This document shows, piece after piece, positions 18,436 through 26,632 of a stretch of DNA of 29,836 bases; within the stretch, counting starts at the first letter, position 1; each line of letters opens with the position of its first letter. The DNA comes from a virus. The position numbers were made by a program, and so were the translations under genes. The stretch lies in IMG/VR virus record IMGVR_UViG_3300005588_000078, positions 1 through 29,836 of that record; one strand, written 5' to 3'. Under the pieces are notes generated by a model. It did no database searches and was not told where the DNA came from. It saw nothing but the letters and a program-made list of their open reading frames with translations.

Positions 18436-19801
18436 GCCGCTCGCAACGTTCATTCCGCGGGTCTCGCCCCGCTTCGTCTATCCGCACTGGTTGGGCCCGC
18501 TCCTCGACGAGCTCGCCCGCGCCGAGGCCGCCCTACGGGGCGAGGGCCCACCGGTCCGCGTCCTCGTCTCGGTCCCGCCGCAGCACGGCAAGAGCACCGC
18601 GGTCCTCCACTGGCTCGCGCGCCTCATCGGCCGCTATCCCTGGCTCCGACACGCGTACTGCACCTACAGCGCCAGCCTGAGCACGCGCCAGTCGCGCGCC
18701 TGCCGCCGCATCTCGGTCGAGGCGGGCGTCACCCTGGACCCGAGCGCCCAGCGCCTCGAGGAGTGGCTCACGCCGCAAGAGGGTGGCATCTCGTGGACGT
18801 CCATCGGGGGTCCGCTCACCGGTAAGCCGATCGACGGGATCGGCATCATTGACGACCCGTTCAAGGATCGCCGCGAGGCCGAGAGCCAGGCCATCCGTGA
18901 GACCACTTGGGACTGGTACACCGACACCTTCCTCAGCCGCATTCACCCCGGCGCCTCGCAGTTCGTCGTCGCCACCCGGTGGCATGTCGACGACCTGAGC
19001 GGTCGGCTCGCCAAGCAAGGCGGGTGGACGGTCGTGAACCTTCCGGCCATCGACGAGGAGGGGGCCGCGCTCTGGCCCGAGGGGCGGCCGATCGACTGGC
19101 TGCTCGAACGCAAGTCCATCGTCGGCGAGTACGGCTGGTGGTCGATGTACATGGGCCAGCCCCGGCCCAAGGGCGGCGCGCTCTTCGACATCGCGACCAC
19201 CTGCAAGCTCTCGGACGTGCCCCGCACGGGCCGCGTCAGCATCGGTGTCGACCTCGCGTACACCAAGAAGACCAGCGCCGACTACAGCACGGCCGTCGTC
19301 CTTCGCGAGTGCGGCGGCAAGGTCTACGTCACCCACGTCCTGCGCGAGCAGGTCATGGCCTCCGACTTCGTCGAGCGCCTTCAGCGCCTCGGCAACCAGA
19401 ACCCCGGCGCGCCCATGGTGTGGCACGGGTCGACGACCGAGCGCGGCGGCGCCGACGCCATCCGCTCCCTCGGTCTCCCGCAGCTGCGGGCCAAGCTCGC
19501 GACCGCCGACAAGTTTGTCCGCTCGCAAGAGGTGGCCGCCGCCTGGAACCGCGGTGACGTCATCGTCCCGCATGACGCGCCCTGGTCGCGCGACTTCCTC
19601 GACGAGCTCCAAGCCTTCACCGGCGTCGGCGACCGCCATGACGACCAGGTCGACGCGCTCGCCAGCGCGTTCGATGGGCTGCCGAAGGGCAGCGGCAAGC
19701 CGCTCATCGGCGCGCCCCCTGTCTTCGGCACCGACTACGACCAGCGCTCTCCCGGCCTCAAGCGAGGCAACCCGACCCCGGCCAGCAAATGGGGCTGGTG
19801 A
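18389..19801 (+). CDS. terL: Terminase large subunit
   Basis: This is the packaging motor and headful or site-specific nuclease. From GTG 18389 (470 residues) the ATPase motifs are Walker A PPQHGKST (63-70) and Walker B IIDD (153-156). The RNase H-like nuclease has D288 (SIGVDLAYT) and DDQVD (418-422) as metal ligands. This is the P22/psiM2-like Terminase_6 type, not the Mu gp28 pattern expected with the Mu-like head genes. The start is inferred: the ORF is open back to 18275 but that part lies in the terS frame, and GTG 18389 has GAGGGC-type SD bases upstream and leaves a normal 60-residue lead. Confidence 0.9.
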   Translation: MKAGASTATIPSLCAEPLATFIPRVSPRFVYPHWLGPLLDELARAEAALRGEGPPVRVLVSVPPQHGKSTAVLHWLARLIGRYPWLRHAYCTYSASLSTRQSRACRRISVEAGVTLDPSAQRLEEWLTPQEGGISWTSIGGPLTGKPIDGIGIIDDPFKDRREAESQAIRETTWDWYTDTFLSRIHPGASQFVVATRWHVDDLSGRLAKQGGWTVVNLPAIDEEGAALWPEGRPIDWLLERKSIVGEYGWWSMYMGQPRPKGGALFDIATTCKLSDVPRTGRVSIGVDLAYTKKTSADYSTAVVLRECGGKVYVTHVLREQVMASDFVERLQRLGNQNPGAPMVWHGSTTERGGADAIRSLGLPQLRAKLATADKFVRSQEVAAAWNRGDVIVPHDAPWSRDFLDELQAFTGVGDRHDDQVDALASAFDGLPKGSGKPLIGAPPVFGTDYDQRSPGLKRGNPTPASKWGW

Positions 19802-19807
19802 TTTGCC

Positions 19808-21340
19808 ATGACCACCGCACCCGTCACCCAGCTGCGACCGCCCCGCGGGAGCAAGGCCGAGCCGCCGCCGCCGAACCGGTGGACGCGTCGGAGCGTGGTG
19901 CGCATCACGCCCGCGCAGCTCGCGGGCATCTTCTCGCAGCTCGAGCGTGGCGAGACCGAGCCGTGGGCCGATACGTGCGAGTACATGCTCCGCACGGACA
20001 CTCAGGTCCGCAGCACGTGGAACACGCTCCTCCAGTCGGTGGCCAGCGCCGAGATCCGGTGGGAGCCGAGCGTCGAAGACGACGAGCTTGCCCAGGCCGG
20101 CGCCGACTTCCTCAACGAGGCGTGGGACAAGGTCCGCTCGCGTGAGCGCACGATCCAGCACCTGCTACACGGCGAGGGCGTCGGCTGGTCGGTCGCCGAG
20201 CACGAGTGGCAGCGCATCAAGACGAGCCGCGGCTACGCCTGGTTGAGCCTCGCGCAGCACGTCGTCATGCCGCGCGACGTGAAGTTCGACCACGACTGGA
20301 TCCCCGCGGTCCGGTCCTGGGTCCGCACCAGCGAGCCTCGCGACATCGCCGACCACAGCGGCTCGATCTCGGGCGTGGCGCTGCGTGAGACGTGGCACCG
20401 CACCGACGAGGAGCCCGCGCGCTGGCTCGTCCACGTGCCCGGCGCCGTCGGCATCTCGCCGCAGATGGCGGGCATCCTCTGCGTGGTCGCCTGGCCGTGG
20501 CTTTTCAAGCGCTGGAACCAGACCTTCCGGCAGCAGGCCATGGAGCGCTTCGGCGCCCCGACGCCGTGGGGCACGACGCCCGAAGGGGCCGAGGACCCGG
20601 CGACCGAGGAGTTTCAGACGGCGCTCGAGAAGCTCAGCGCGGGCCACGCGATCGTGGTGCGTGAGGGGCAGACGATCGAACTCATCGAGCCGAGCCAGAA
20701 AGCCGGCGAGGCGTTCGACCTCGCCATCCAGTCGCAAAACGAGGACATCGCCAAGGGCATCCTTGGCAGCACCCTCAACACCGAGGGATCGAGCCAGGGC
20801 AACGGGTCGCGTGCGCTCGGCGAGAGCCAGGCCGACACGACCATCCTGCCCCGCGTCCAGGCCATGGCCGGGCGCCTCGAGCAGACGCTGGAGAACGACT
20901 TCGCGCGCCCGACTCTCGGCTTCAACGCCAAGCTCTTCGGCGGGCGCGTCCCGCCCATGCCGCGCTGCCGCGTGGTGCTGGAGCAAGAGGCGCCGCCGGT
21001 CGTTGACCGCTCCCTGGTCGATCTCGGCGTATACACCGCCAACGAGATCCGCCGCGGTGTGGGCCTCGAAGAGTGGACCGAGGAGCAGGGCGGGAGCCGC
21101 ATCGTCACCCCGGTGGCCAAGTCGGCCCCGGCGTTCGATCGCGAGCGCGAGGAGGTCGGCACGTCCGCCAGCCCTTTCGGCCGGACGCGCGAGAGGGGGC
21201 AGCTGACGCTTCCGTTGACCTCGACGCGGCGAAAGACTTCGCCGACGTCCGCCACCTCAGCGACGCGGACCGCGGGCGTGCCGTGGCCCGAATCGGGCGA
21301 CCCCGAGAGACCGCCCTCCGCGGCACCCTCGAAGCCGTAG
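19808..21340 (+). CDS. Portal protein, DUF935 (Mu gp29-like)
   Basis: The ring protein at the packaging vertex. Its 510-residue frame carries DUF935 features: ITPAQLAGIFSQLERGE near the start, SVASAEIRWEP and GWSVAEHEW near 77-140, WPWLFKRWNQTFRQQAMERF at about 230-250, and LVDLGVYTANEIRRGVGLEE near 405. From about residue 464 the sequence becomes a Thr/Ser/Pro/Arg-rich wrong-frame type (LTSTRRKTSPTSAT), while the -1 frame continues as the MuF protein. The real C-terminus is therefore probably at about 21200, and the product may continue into MuF through the G5 run at 21195-21199. Confidence 0.85.
   Translation: MTTAPVTQLRPPRGSKAEPPPPNRWTRRSVVRITPAQLAGIFSQLERGETEPWADTCEYMLRTDTQVRSTWNTLLQSVASAEIRWEPSVEDDELAQAGADFLNEAWDKVRSRERTIQHLLHGEGVGWSVAEHEWQRIKTSRGYAWLSLAQHVVMPRDVKFDHDWIPAVRSWVRTSEPRDIADHSGSISGVALRETWHRTDEEPARWLVHVPGAVGISPQMAGILCVVAWPWLFKRWNQTFRQQAMERFGAPTPWGTTPEGAEDPATEEFQTALEKLSAGHAIVVREGQTIELIEPSQKAGEAFDLAIQSQNEDIAKGILGSTLNTEGSSQGNGSRALGESQADTTILPRVQAMAGRLEQTLENDFARPTLGFNAKLFGGRVPPMPRCRVVLEQEAPPVVDRSLVDLGVYTANEIRRGVGLEEWTEEQGGSRIVTPVAKSAPAFDREREEVGTSASPFGRTRERGQLTLPLTSTRRKTSPTSATSATRTAGVPWPESGDPERPPSAAPSKP
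21194..21200 (+). other. G5 run joining the portal and MuF frames
   Basis: The portal codons are GAG AGG GGG CAG. A -1 slip of the GGG codon (or one extra G) gives GCA GCT GAC GCT and continues directly as AADASVDLDAAKDFADVRHL, the start of natural MuF sequence. The homopolymer is therefore either a frameshift site, a real indel or a sequencing error. Confidence 0.5.
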
Positions 21341-22191
21341 CGGCGCTCGAGCCGCACCTCGACGCACTGGCCGCCGGGCTAGCGGGGGTCGGCACCGAGA
21401 GCGAGGCGCGCGCCGTCCTGGAGCGCGTCCAAGCGCAGCTCGAAAGCGACACCGAGGTCGCGGGCGCCATCTGGCGCACCAATGCAAAGACTCACCTCGC
21501 CGGGCAACTCTTCGTCCGGGACATCGAACTCAAGCGCGAGAGCGTCTCGCTTGACCGCACCCCGCCGCCGACCTTCCTGAATCTCGACTTCGCCGAGGCC
21601 ATCGAGCACTTCGCTCGCCGCCGCATCCTCAGCCCCGAGGACTTCGAGGCGCTGCTCGACAGCGAGCGTTTCCGGGCGTTCACCGTGTCCCGCGCCGTCA
21701 GCGAGGGCGTCATCCGGCGCGCGTGGGCGCAGATACAGGCGGCCATGGCCGGCGACGGCACGGGCCTCGCCGACTTCATCGCCGAGCTCGAGGGCAGCGT
21801 CGACGGGGGCGGCTTCCCGGGCGGCGCACGGCGCTATCTGGAGTCGGTCTTCCGAACCTCCACGGCGACGAGTTATAACGCCGGCCGCTTCCGACAGCAG
21901 GTCGAGGCCACCAAGGGCGACGACGCCATCGTTTGGCAGTACGTGACCGCGGGCGACAATCGCGTCCGCAGCAGCCACCGCGCACTCGACGGCAAGCAGT
22001 GGGCCGTGGGCGACCCCGAAGGGCGCCGCGTCTACCCGCCGAACAGCTTCAACTGCCGCTGCGTCATGATCGTCACCGAGGACCGGGACGAGGCCGCGAT
22101 GCAGCGCGCCGCCGACGCGGCCGAGGCGCTGACCGAGGGCTTCGACGGAGCGCCGGGCGACGCCATCGAGGACGAGGCCGCGAGGGCCTGA
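21283..22191 (+). CDS. MuF-type minor head protein (SPP1 gp7/Mu gp30-like)
   Basis: A head morphogenesis protein. The MuF domain lies at about residues 180-265 from GTG 21283: YLESVFRTSTATSYNAGRF, then WQYVTAGDNRVRSSHRALDG and YPPNSFNCRCVMI, the conserved cysteine/histidine segment. Family members enter the capsid with the portal and assist assembly. The GTG has no SD, and natural coding sequence extends upstream in this frame to about 21199 without any other start codon. The protein is thus probably made as a portal-MuF fusion, and 21283 is only the first usable start. The C-terminus is Ala/Glu-rich. Confidence 0.8.
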   Translation: MARIGRPRETALRGTLEAVAALEPHLDALAAGLAGVGTESEARAVLERVQAQLESDTEVAGAIWRTNAKTHLAGQLFVRDIELKRESVSLDRTPPPTFLNLDFAEAIEHFARRRILSPEDFEALLDSERFRAFTVSRAVSEGVIRRAWAQIQAAMAGDGTGLADFIAELEGSVDGGGFPGGARRYLESVFRTSTATSYNAGRFRQQVEATKGDDAIVWQYVTAGDNRVRSSHRALDGKQWAVGDPEGRRVYPPNSFNCRCVMIVTEDRDEAAMQRAADAAEALTEGFDGAPGDAIEDEAARA

Positions 22192-22220
22192 ACCCACCCC
22201 ACCCGCAACCGAGACCGTGA

Positions 22221-22237
22221 GCGAGCCGCCGGCTCGC
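22221..22237 (+). terminator. Short GC hairpin
   Basis: GCGAGCC-GCC-GGCTCGC, a perfect 7-base stem, lies in the 83-base gap between the MuF gene and the next gene. No T run follows. It may define an RNA end or attenuate. Confidence 0.35.
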
Positions 22238-22274
22238 ATGAAGCCGAGGCCGGCCGCGCGGAACGAGGACACCC

Positions 22275-22592
22275 ATGAGCTACACGATCGAAACCTGGGA
22301 CCACCCCAGCGCGCCCAAGGGCGGCAAGCGCTGGCAACTCATGGAGCCCGGCGCGACCCGCCGGTGCGCCAAGGGCACCATCGACGCCGACGGCGCCATC
22401 GTCGTCACCGCGGGCCACGTCCCGGCCGACGCCGCCGACTGGTTCGAGGAGGCGTGCCGCAAGGCCGCCAAGCCCGCGCCGAAGCCGAGCCCAGTGCCCC
22501 CGGCGCCCGCGCGCCCCGTCTCGCTTCCCGCCCCCGCGCCGGAGCCCGCGCTCGCCAAGCCGAAGCGCAGGGCCGCCAAGAAGGCTGACTGA
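22275..22592 (+). CDS. Small structural-region protein with Ala/Pro/Lys tail
   Basis: A 105-residue protein. The first 65 residues form a compact domain (SYTIETWDHPSAPKGGKRW, then WFEEACRKAAK). The last 40 are Pro/Ala-rich and end in a basic KPKRRAAKKAD, a typical disordered DNA-binding tail. It lies between minor head and decoration genes, so a head-associated role is possible. Family unknown. Confidence 0.6.
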   Translation: MSYTIETWDHPSAPKGGKRWQLMEPGATRRCAKGTIDADGAIVVTAGHVPADAADWFEEACRKAAKPAPKPSPVPPAPARPVSLPAPAPEPALAKPKRRAAKKAD

Positions 22593-22594
22593 CC

Positions 22595-23545
22595 ATGTCG
22601 TTCACCGTATCCGCCGCCGTTCGCGAGAACGAGACGCTCGCCGACGATGGCCGCTTCTACTCCATCGCGCGTGACGCCGACTCCAAGGTGGTCGCCACCG
22701 GCCAGCTGCTCCCCGACGGCACCATCCGTCACGAGACCGGCTCGGTGCCCGACGGCACCACGGCCACCGCACTGGCTGCCGCCGCGGCTGCGGTCGTCGC
22801 CGACATCGCGGGCGAGCGCACGATCACGCGGGCTGACAGCAACACGCCGCGCGAGCGCACGTTCGGCGTCGCCGCGTCGACGAAGGTCCACAAGGGTAAG
22901 CTCGCCTGTCTCAACTCCAGCGGCTACCTGGTCGAGGGCAGCGCGACCACCGGCCTGACCTGCGTCGGCGTCTTCAAGGCGACCGTCGACAACAGCAGCG
23001 GGAGCAACGGAGACGTTGACGCCACCGTCTTGAGCGGTGGTCCGTTCCTGCTGGACAACACCGCGGACACCGCAGCGCAGATCACCGGCACCGTCGCCGG
23101 GCCGTGGGCGCTCAGCGACGGCCTGACGCTCATCATCGACACCGACGGCAACGGCGACCAGACCGCGACGTTCAACACCGCGGACTTTGCCGACATCGGC
23201 AACGCAACGTTTGCGGAGGTGAAGGTCGTCATCGAGACCGACACCACCGGCCTGACCGCCACCGAGTCGACCGAGGGCTACCTGGTGCTCACCAGCGACA
23301 CGAGCCCAGCGGACACCTCCTCGGTCAACGTCAACGCGACCAGCACCAGCGAGACCATCTTCGGCCTGGGCACCGACATTCAGTCGGGCATCGCCGACGC
23401 CATCGCCGACGATGACGTGGGCTCCAACTGCTACGCCACCACCGACGAAGCCGTCGGCCTCAGCTCCAACGGCAGCACGCGCAGCGTCGCGGGCCGCATC
23501 TGGGACGTGACCGCGGCCGGCGTCTGGGTGGTCTTCGAGAAGTAG
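22595..23545 (+). CDS. Decoration-like capsid protein with an inserted domain
   Basis: A 316-residue protein, paralogous at both ends to the 143-residue product of 25178-25609. TVDNSSGSNGDVDATV (130-145) matches YVDNSGGSAGDVNVEF, and GRIWDVTAAGVWVVFE (300-315) matches GTIERHESGYVWVAI. Between them, at about 158-272, sits an extra domain: PWALSDGLTLIIDTDGNG, TFNTADFADIGNATFAEV and GYLVLTSDT. This resembles a strand-rich domain seen in phage sheath and fibre proteins. The N-terminal 90 residues are a further extension. Probably a virion surface protein. Confidence 0.65.
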   Translation: MSFTVSAAVRENETLADDGRFYSIARDADSKVVATGQLLPDGTIRHETGSVPDGTTATALAAAAAAVVADIAGERTITRADSNTPRERTFGVAASTKVHKGKLACLNSSGYLVEGSATTGLTCVGVFKATVDNSSGSNGDVDATVLSGGPFLLDNTADTAAQITGTVAGPWALSDGLTLIIDTDGNGDQTATFNTADFADIGNATFAEVKVVIETDTTGLTATESTEGYLVLTSDTSPADTSSVNVNATSTSETIFGLGTDIQSGIADAIADDDVGSNCYATTDEAVGLSSNGSTRSVAGRIWDVTAAGVWVVFEK

Positions 23546-23553
23546 GGCCGACC

Positions 23554-25065
23554 ATGGCAACCGACACCCACGTCCTGTGTCTCGCACAGGCGCGACGCAC
23601 CAGTGCGCTCCGAGCCCTCGAGAAGGGCAAGCGCACCGTCCGCAATCAGATCGCCTACGAGGGCGAATGGGCCGGTCACCCGGCCGGCGAGTTCGAGTTC
23701 ACGCGCGCCCTGTTCGAGCAGATCATCGCGAACTTCGAGCGCCGCACGGACCCGGTTCCGCTCACCTATGGCCACCCCGACGGCGAGACCGCGTCGTGGA
23801 TGGGCGCCGCGGGCTGGATCCACGGTCTGGCCATCGACACCGACGAGAAGGGGCGCACCGCGCTCTTCGCCGATATGGAGTTTACCGAGCGCGCCGCGAG
23901 CCAGGTGCGCAACGGCGAGCAGAAGCACTGCTCCGTGGTCGTGGGTTTCGAGTCCATCGACGAGAAGACCGGCGAGCCCATCGGCGCCGAGCTCTTCGAG
24001 GTTGGCCTCGTGCTGAGCGCCTTCCTCGACGACATGCGCCCGCTCGCCGCGGGACGCCACCGAACCCCCCGCGCGCATGGCGCGGCCAACACACAGGAGA
24101 TCCGTGCCATGAGCATGAAGGACATTCTCAAGGAGGCGCTCAAGGAGCTGCCCGACGACGCCACCCGCGAGCAGGTGCTCGCGTACATGGATGCCGCGGC
24201 CAAGAAGGCCGAGGCCATCGAGGGCACCCCCGAGCCCGAGCCGGCCCCCGAGGCCGCCGCCGAGGACCAGGCCGCCGCCGAGGACCAGCCCGACGAGATG
24301 GCCGCCGGCAAGCCCGAGGGCGAGACCGTCGCCGCCGGTGACGAGCCGTCCGCCGACGCCGTGGCCGCCGCCGATGCGCCGGCCGAAGAGGTCGCCGCGG
24401 GCGACGCCGACCAGCCCGTCGAGATGATGGACGGCGAGGGCTCCACCGCGGAGAGCGCCGTGCAGACCGTCGTCGACGAGATCGTTGCGAGCGGTGGCGA
24501 CGCCGACCCCGTGGCGGTCGCCGCCTTCCTGCAGGATCGCGCGGGCGAGCTCGCCGCGATGTTCCTCGGCATGGGCGACGGCACCGAGGCGGACGCCGAG
24601 GCCGCGGCCATGGGCAAGCGCGCCGCGCTCGAGGCCAAGGGACTGCAGCGCAAGGTGGCCGCGCTCAGCAAGCGTGTCGCCGAGCTGGAGTCCGAGAAGA
24701 AGGCCGCCATCGACAAGGCGCTCGGCGAGAAGGTCGACGCGGCCATCGAGGCCGGCGCCTTCGAGAAGGCCGAGCGCGAGGAGCTGGTGGAGCTCGGCCG
24801 CAAGGCCCCCAAGCAGCTCGACACCCTCATCGCCAAGATGAGCGACGCCGCCCCGCCCAAGGGTCTGCCGCTCGGCCGCGTGGCCGCCCCGGCACCCGCC
24901 GCGGGCGACGACGTGAGCGACGGCGCGGGCCCGCAGACAGACGACGAGAAGGCGTACGTGGCGAGCCTCAAGAGGCGCGGCGTCAAGAACGTCGACGTGC
25001 GCCTCGGTCTCTACCGCGAGCAGAAGCAGAAGATCTCCGGCAACGAGGCGCACGAGCGCGTCTGA
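23554..25065 (+). CDS. Head maturation protease (Mu gpI-like)/scaffold
   Basis: A 503-residue protein. The first 175 residues match the Mu gpI protease: HPAGEFEFTRALFEQIIANF near 42-61, YGHP with H74, and KHCSVVV with S127, likely catalytic residues. The long acidic and Ala/Glu-rich middle (about 210-320) and the coiled coil (LQRKVAALSKRVAELESEKK, about 360-380) form the scaffold part. As in Mu I/Z, the scaffold can be made alone from an internal start at 24109. The protease would cleave scaffold and itself during capsid maturation. It precedes the decoration and major capsid genes, the standard order. Confidence 0.85.
   Translation: MATDTHVLCLAQARRTSALRALEKGKRTVRNQIAYEGEWAGHPAGEFEFTRALFEQIIANFERRTDPVPLTYGHPDGETASWMGAAGWIHGLAIDTDEKGRTALFADMEFTERAASQVRNGEQKHCSVVVGFESIDEKTGEPIGAELFEVGLVLSAFLDDMRPLAAGRHRTPRAHGAANTQEIRAMSMKDILKEALKELPDDATREQVLAYMDAAAKKAEAIEGTPEPEPAPEAAAEDQAAAEDQPDEMAAGKPEGETVAAGDEPSADAVAAADAPAEEVAAGDADQPVEMMDGEGSTAESAVQTVVDEIVASGGDADPVAVAAFLQDRAGELAAMFLGMGDGTEADAEAAAMGKRAALEAKGLQRKVAALSKRVAELESEKKAAIDKALGEKVDAAIEAGAFEKAEREELVELGRKAPKQLDTLIAKMSDAAPPKGLPLGRVAAPAPAAGDDVSDGAGPQTDDEKAYVASLKRRGVKNVDVRLGLYREQKQKISGNEAHERV
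24109..25065 (+). CDS. Internal scaffold protein (gpZ-like), in-frame start
   Basis: Within the protease gene, in frame, AGGAGA (24095-24100) lies 8 bases before ATG 24109, after a linker rich in Pro, Arg and Asn. Translation here gives a 318-residue protein (MSMKDILKEALKELPDDATR...) made of the acidic region, coiled coil and C-terminus, without the protease. The pattern matches the nested scaffolds of Mu (Z) and lambda (Nu3). Its production is inference. Confidence 0.6.
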   Translation: MSMKDILKEALKELPDDATREQVLAYMDAAAKKAEAIEGTPEPEPAPEAAAEDQAAAEDQPDEMAAGKPEGETVAAGDEPSADAVAAADAPAEEVAAGDADQPVEMMDGEGSTAESAVQTVVDEIVASGGDADPVAVAAFLQDRAGELAAMFLGMGDGTEADAEAAAMGKRAALEAKGLQRKVAALSKRVAELESEKKAAIDKALGEKVDAAIEAGAFEKAEREELVELGRKAPKQLDTLIAKMSDAAPPKGLPLGRVAAPAPAAGDDVSDGAGPQTDDEKAYVASLKRRGVKNVDVRLGLYREQKQKISGNEAHERV

Positions 25066-25177
25066 ACCCCAGCAGGTCGTGACGCACGCGGCGCCCACCC
25101 GGGCCTCGTGAGCGCCGACCTGCGCCCATCAACCCGGGTCCTCCCGGACAACCGATCCCCCAACAAAGGAAAACATC
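25066..25177 (+). promoter_or_regulatory. Leader of the capsid decoration/major head genes
   Basis: A 112-base gap. CCGGG-TCCT-CCCGG (25134-25147) makes a small hairpin, then follows a G-poor CA-rich stretch and AAAGGA (25165-25170), a strong SD 7 bases before the ATG. The unstructured leader should favour high expression. No clear promoter was found. Confidence 0.4.
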
Positions 25178-25609
25178 ATGGCTGCACTCTCCGCAGACAA
25201 GCTCCGGGAGTACCAGGATGAGCCGCAAAAGGGCTACGGCCCCGCTGGCGTCGACATCTTCTACGAAGGCGCGATGCTCAGCTGGAACACCAGCGGCAAC
25301 CTGGTCCCCGCATCCGATACCGCGAACGAGAACTTCGCCGGCATCTGCACCAAGTACGTGGACAACTCCGGCGGCAGCGCTGGCGACGTCAACGTCGAGT
25401 TCGAGCACGGGCACGTCGAGAAGCTCGCGTACTCCGGATCCGTGACCGCCGCCATGGCGGGCGAGTCCGTCACCGTCGTCGATGACCAGACCGTCGGTCT
25501 GGCTGGCGACACCACCAACGACATCGAGGTCGGGACCATCGAGCGCCACGAGAGTGGCTACGTGTGGGTCGCGATTCGCCGAGGCTACGCCGCCACCGTG
25601 GCCGCGTGA
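25178..25609 (+). CDS. Capsid decoration/cement protein
   Basis: A 143-residue protein with a strand-rich fold: GVDIFYEGAMLSWNTSGNLV, then YVDNSGGSAGDVNVEF and GYVWVAIRRGY. Small proteins of this kind lie just before gpT-type major capsid genes and stabilise the shell. It is paralogous to both ends of the 22595 protein. The strong SD and unstructured leader fit a highly made virion protein. Confidence 0.7.
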   Translation: MAALSADKLREYQDEPQKGYGPAGVDIFYEGAMLSWNTSGNLVPASDTANENFAGICTKYVDNSGGSAGDVNVEFEHGHVEKLAYSGSVTAAMAGESVTVVDDQTVGLAGDTTNDIEVGTIERHESGYVWVAIRRGYAATVAA

Positions 25610-25629
25610 GCCGGAAGGACTGACATCCA

Positions 25630-26556
25630 ATGGGACTCGCAGGATCCAACAACCTGGCGGCGGTCAACGCCGACTACATCGCGGCCTTCCAGGACTTCTT
25701 CGGGGAGGGTGTGCCGGGACTGGCGCACCACATCACCAAGGAGATCCCGGTCAGCGGCACCAAGCTCACGATCCCCAACACCCTCAGCTTCCCGCGCGTG
25801 CGCGAGTGGCTGGGCGGCAAGGTGGTCAAGAGCCTCCGCGCTCTGACGCAGGACATCACCCTCAAGACGTTCGAGGCCACCGTCGGCATCGATCGCAAGG
25901 AGGTGGACTACGACAAGAGCGGCACCGTTCAGGACACCCTGAACAGCTTCCTCGGTCAGCAGGTCTCGGCCTTCGATGACCTGCTCTTCGCGAAGCTCCT
26001 CGCCAACCCCACCGGGTACGACGGCGTCTCGCTCATCAACAACAGCCACCCCTACAGCAACTCCACCGGTGACAACCTCACCACGGACGCGCTCTCGTTC
26101 TCCTCGCTCGAGGCCATGGACACCGCCATGCGCGGCTTCCAGGACGAGACGGGCCGGCCGCTGAACATCACCCCGAACATGCTGCTCGTGGGTGAGAGCA
26201 ACCGCCACACCGCCCTGCAGATCACCGGCGCCAGCCGACCGATCTTCTACAACGCCAGCGGCGCCGAGGCTTCCAACTCGGTCATCGACGCGTGGATGAG
26301 CGAGAACCCGTTCGCCTCCCACATCGTCGTCGTGACCCCGTGGATCACCGGCACGCAGTGGTTCCTCATCGACTCGACCAAGCCGGGCGCCTCCCCCATG
26401 GTGGCGACCGTCGGCCGAGCCTTCGAGGCCATCCCCGCCACCGACAAGACGGACAGCCACCGCTGGCACCGCGACGAGTACCAGTACTCGCTCGAGGGCG
26501 ACTACGGGTTCGGCGCCGGCCTCTGGCAGCTCATCGGCGGCAAGATCGCGGCGTGA
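25630..26556 (+). CDS. Major capsid protein (Mu gpT-like)
   Basis: A 308-residue HK97-fold coat protein of the Mu gpT type: NADYIAAFQDFFGEG near the start, LTIPNTLSFPRVREWLGG at 45-62, and the landmark INNSHPYSN followed by SLEAMDTAMRGFQDETGRPL and LLVGESNR. It forms the icosahedral shell, with the protease and scaffold encoded upstream. SD AAGGA (25614-25618) is about 11 bases from the ATG. Tandem hairpins follow the stop. Confidence 0.9.
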   Translation: MGLAGSNNLAAVNADYIAAFQDFFGEGVPGLAHHITKEIPVSGTKLTIPNTLSFPRVREWLGGKVVKSLRALTQDITLKTFEATVGIDRKEVDYDKSGTVQDTLNSFLGQQVSAFDDLLFAKLLANPTGYDGVSLINNSHPYSNSTGDNLTTDALSFSSLEAMDTAMRGFQDETGRPLNITPNMLLVGESNRHTALQITGASRPIFYNASGAEASNSVIDAWMSENPFASHIVVVTPWITGTQWFLIDSTKPGASPMVATVGRAFEAIPATDKTDSHRWHRDEYQYSLEGDYGFGAGLWQLIGGKIAA

Positions 26557-26559
26557 GCC

Positions 26560-26632
26560 GCCGGGCGCTGGACGGCTCGCGCCCCACCTTTGACTGAGCC
26601 GTCACCCGGCGCCGCAGCGGGCAACCTGCGGC
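26560..26632 (+). terminator. Tandem hairpins after the major capsid gene
   Basis: First hairpin: GCCGGG (26560-26565) and GACGGCT (26571-26577) pair with AGCCGTC (26597-26603) and CCCGGC (26605-26610). Second: GCCGCAG (26611-26617) with CTGCGGC (26626-26632), followed by AAGACTTTC. These may stop or slow polymerase after the capsid gene, raising its level over downstream genes. Confidence 0.5.

Noticed and set aside
18533-20161. Minus-strand open frame under terL
   Set aside because: The terL motifs are complete on the plus strand; the minus frame is low-complexity Arg/Ala/Leu/Asp sequence.
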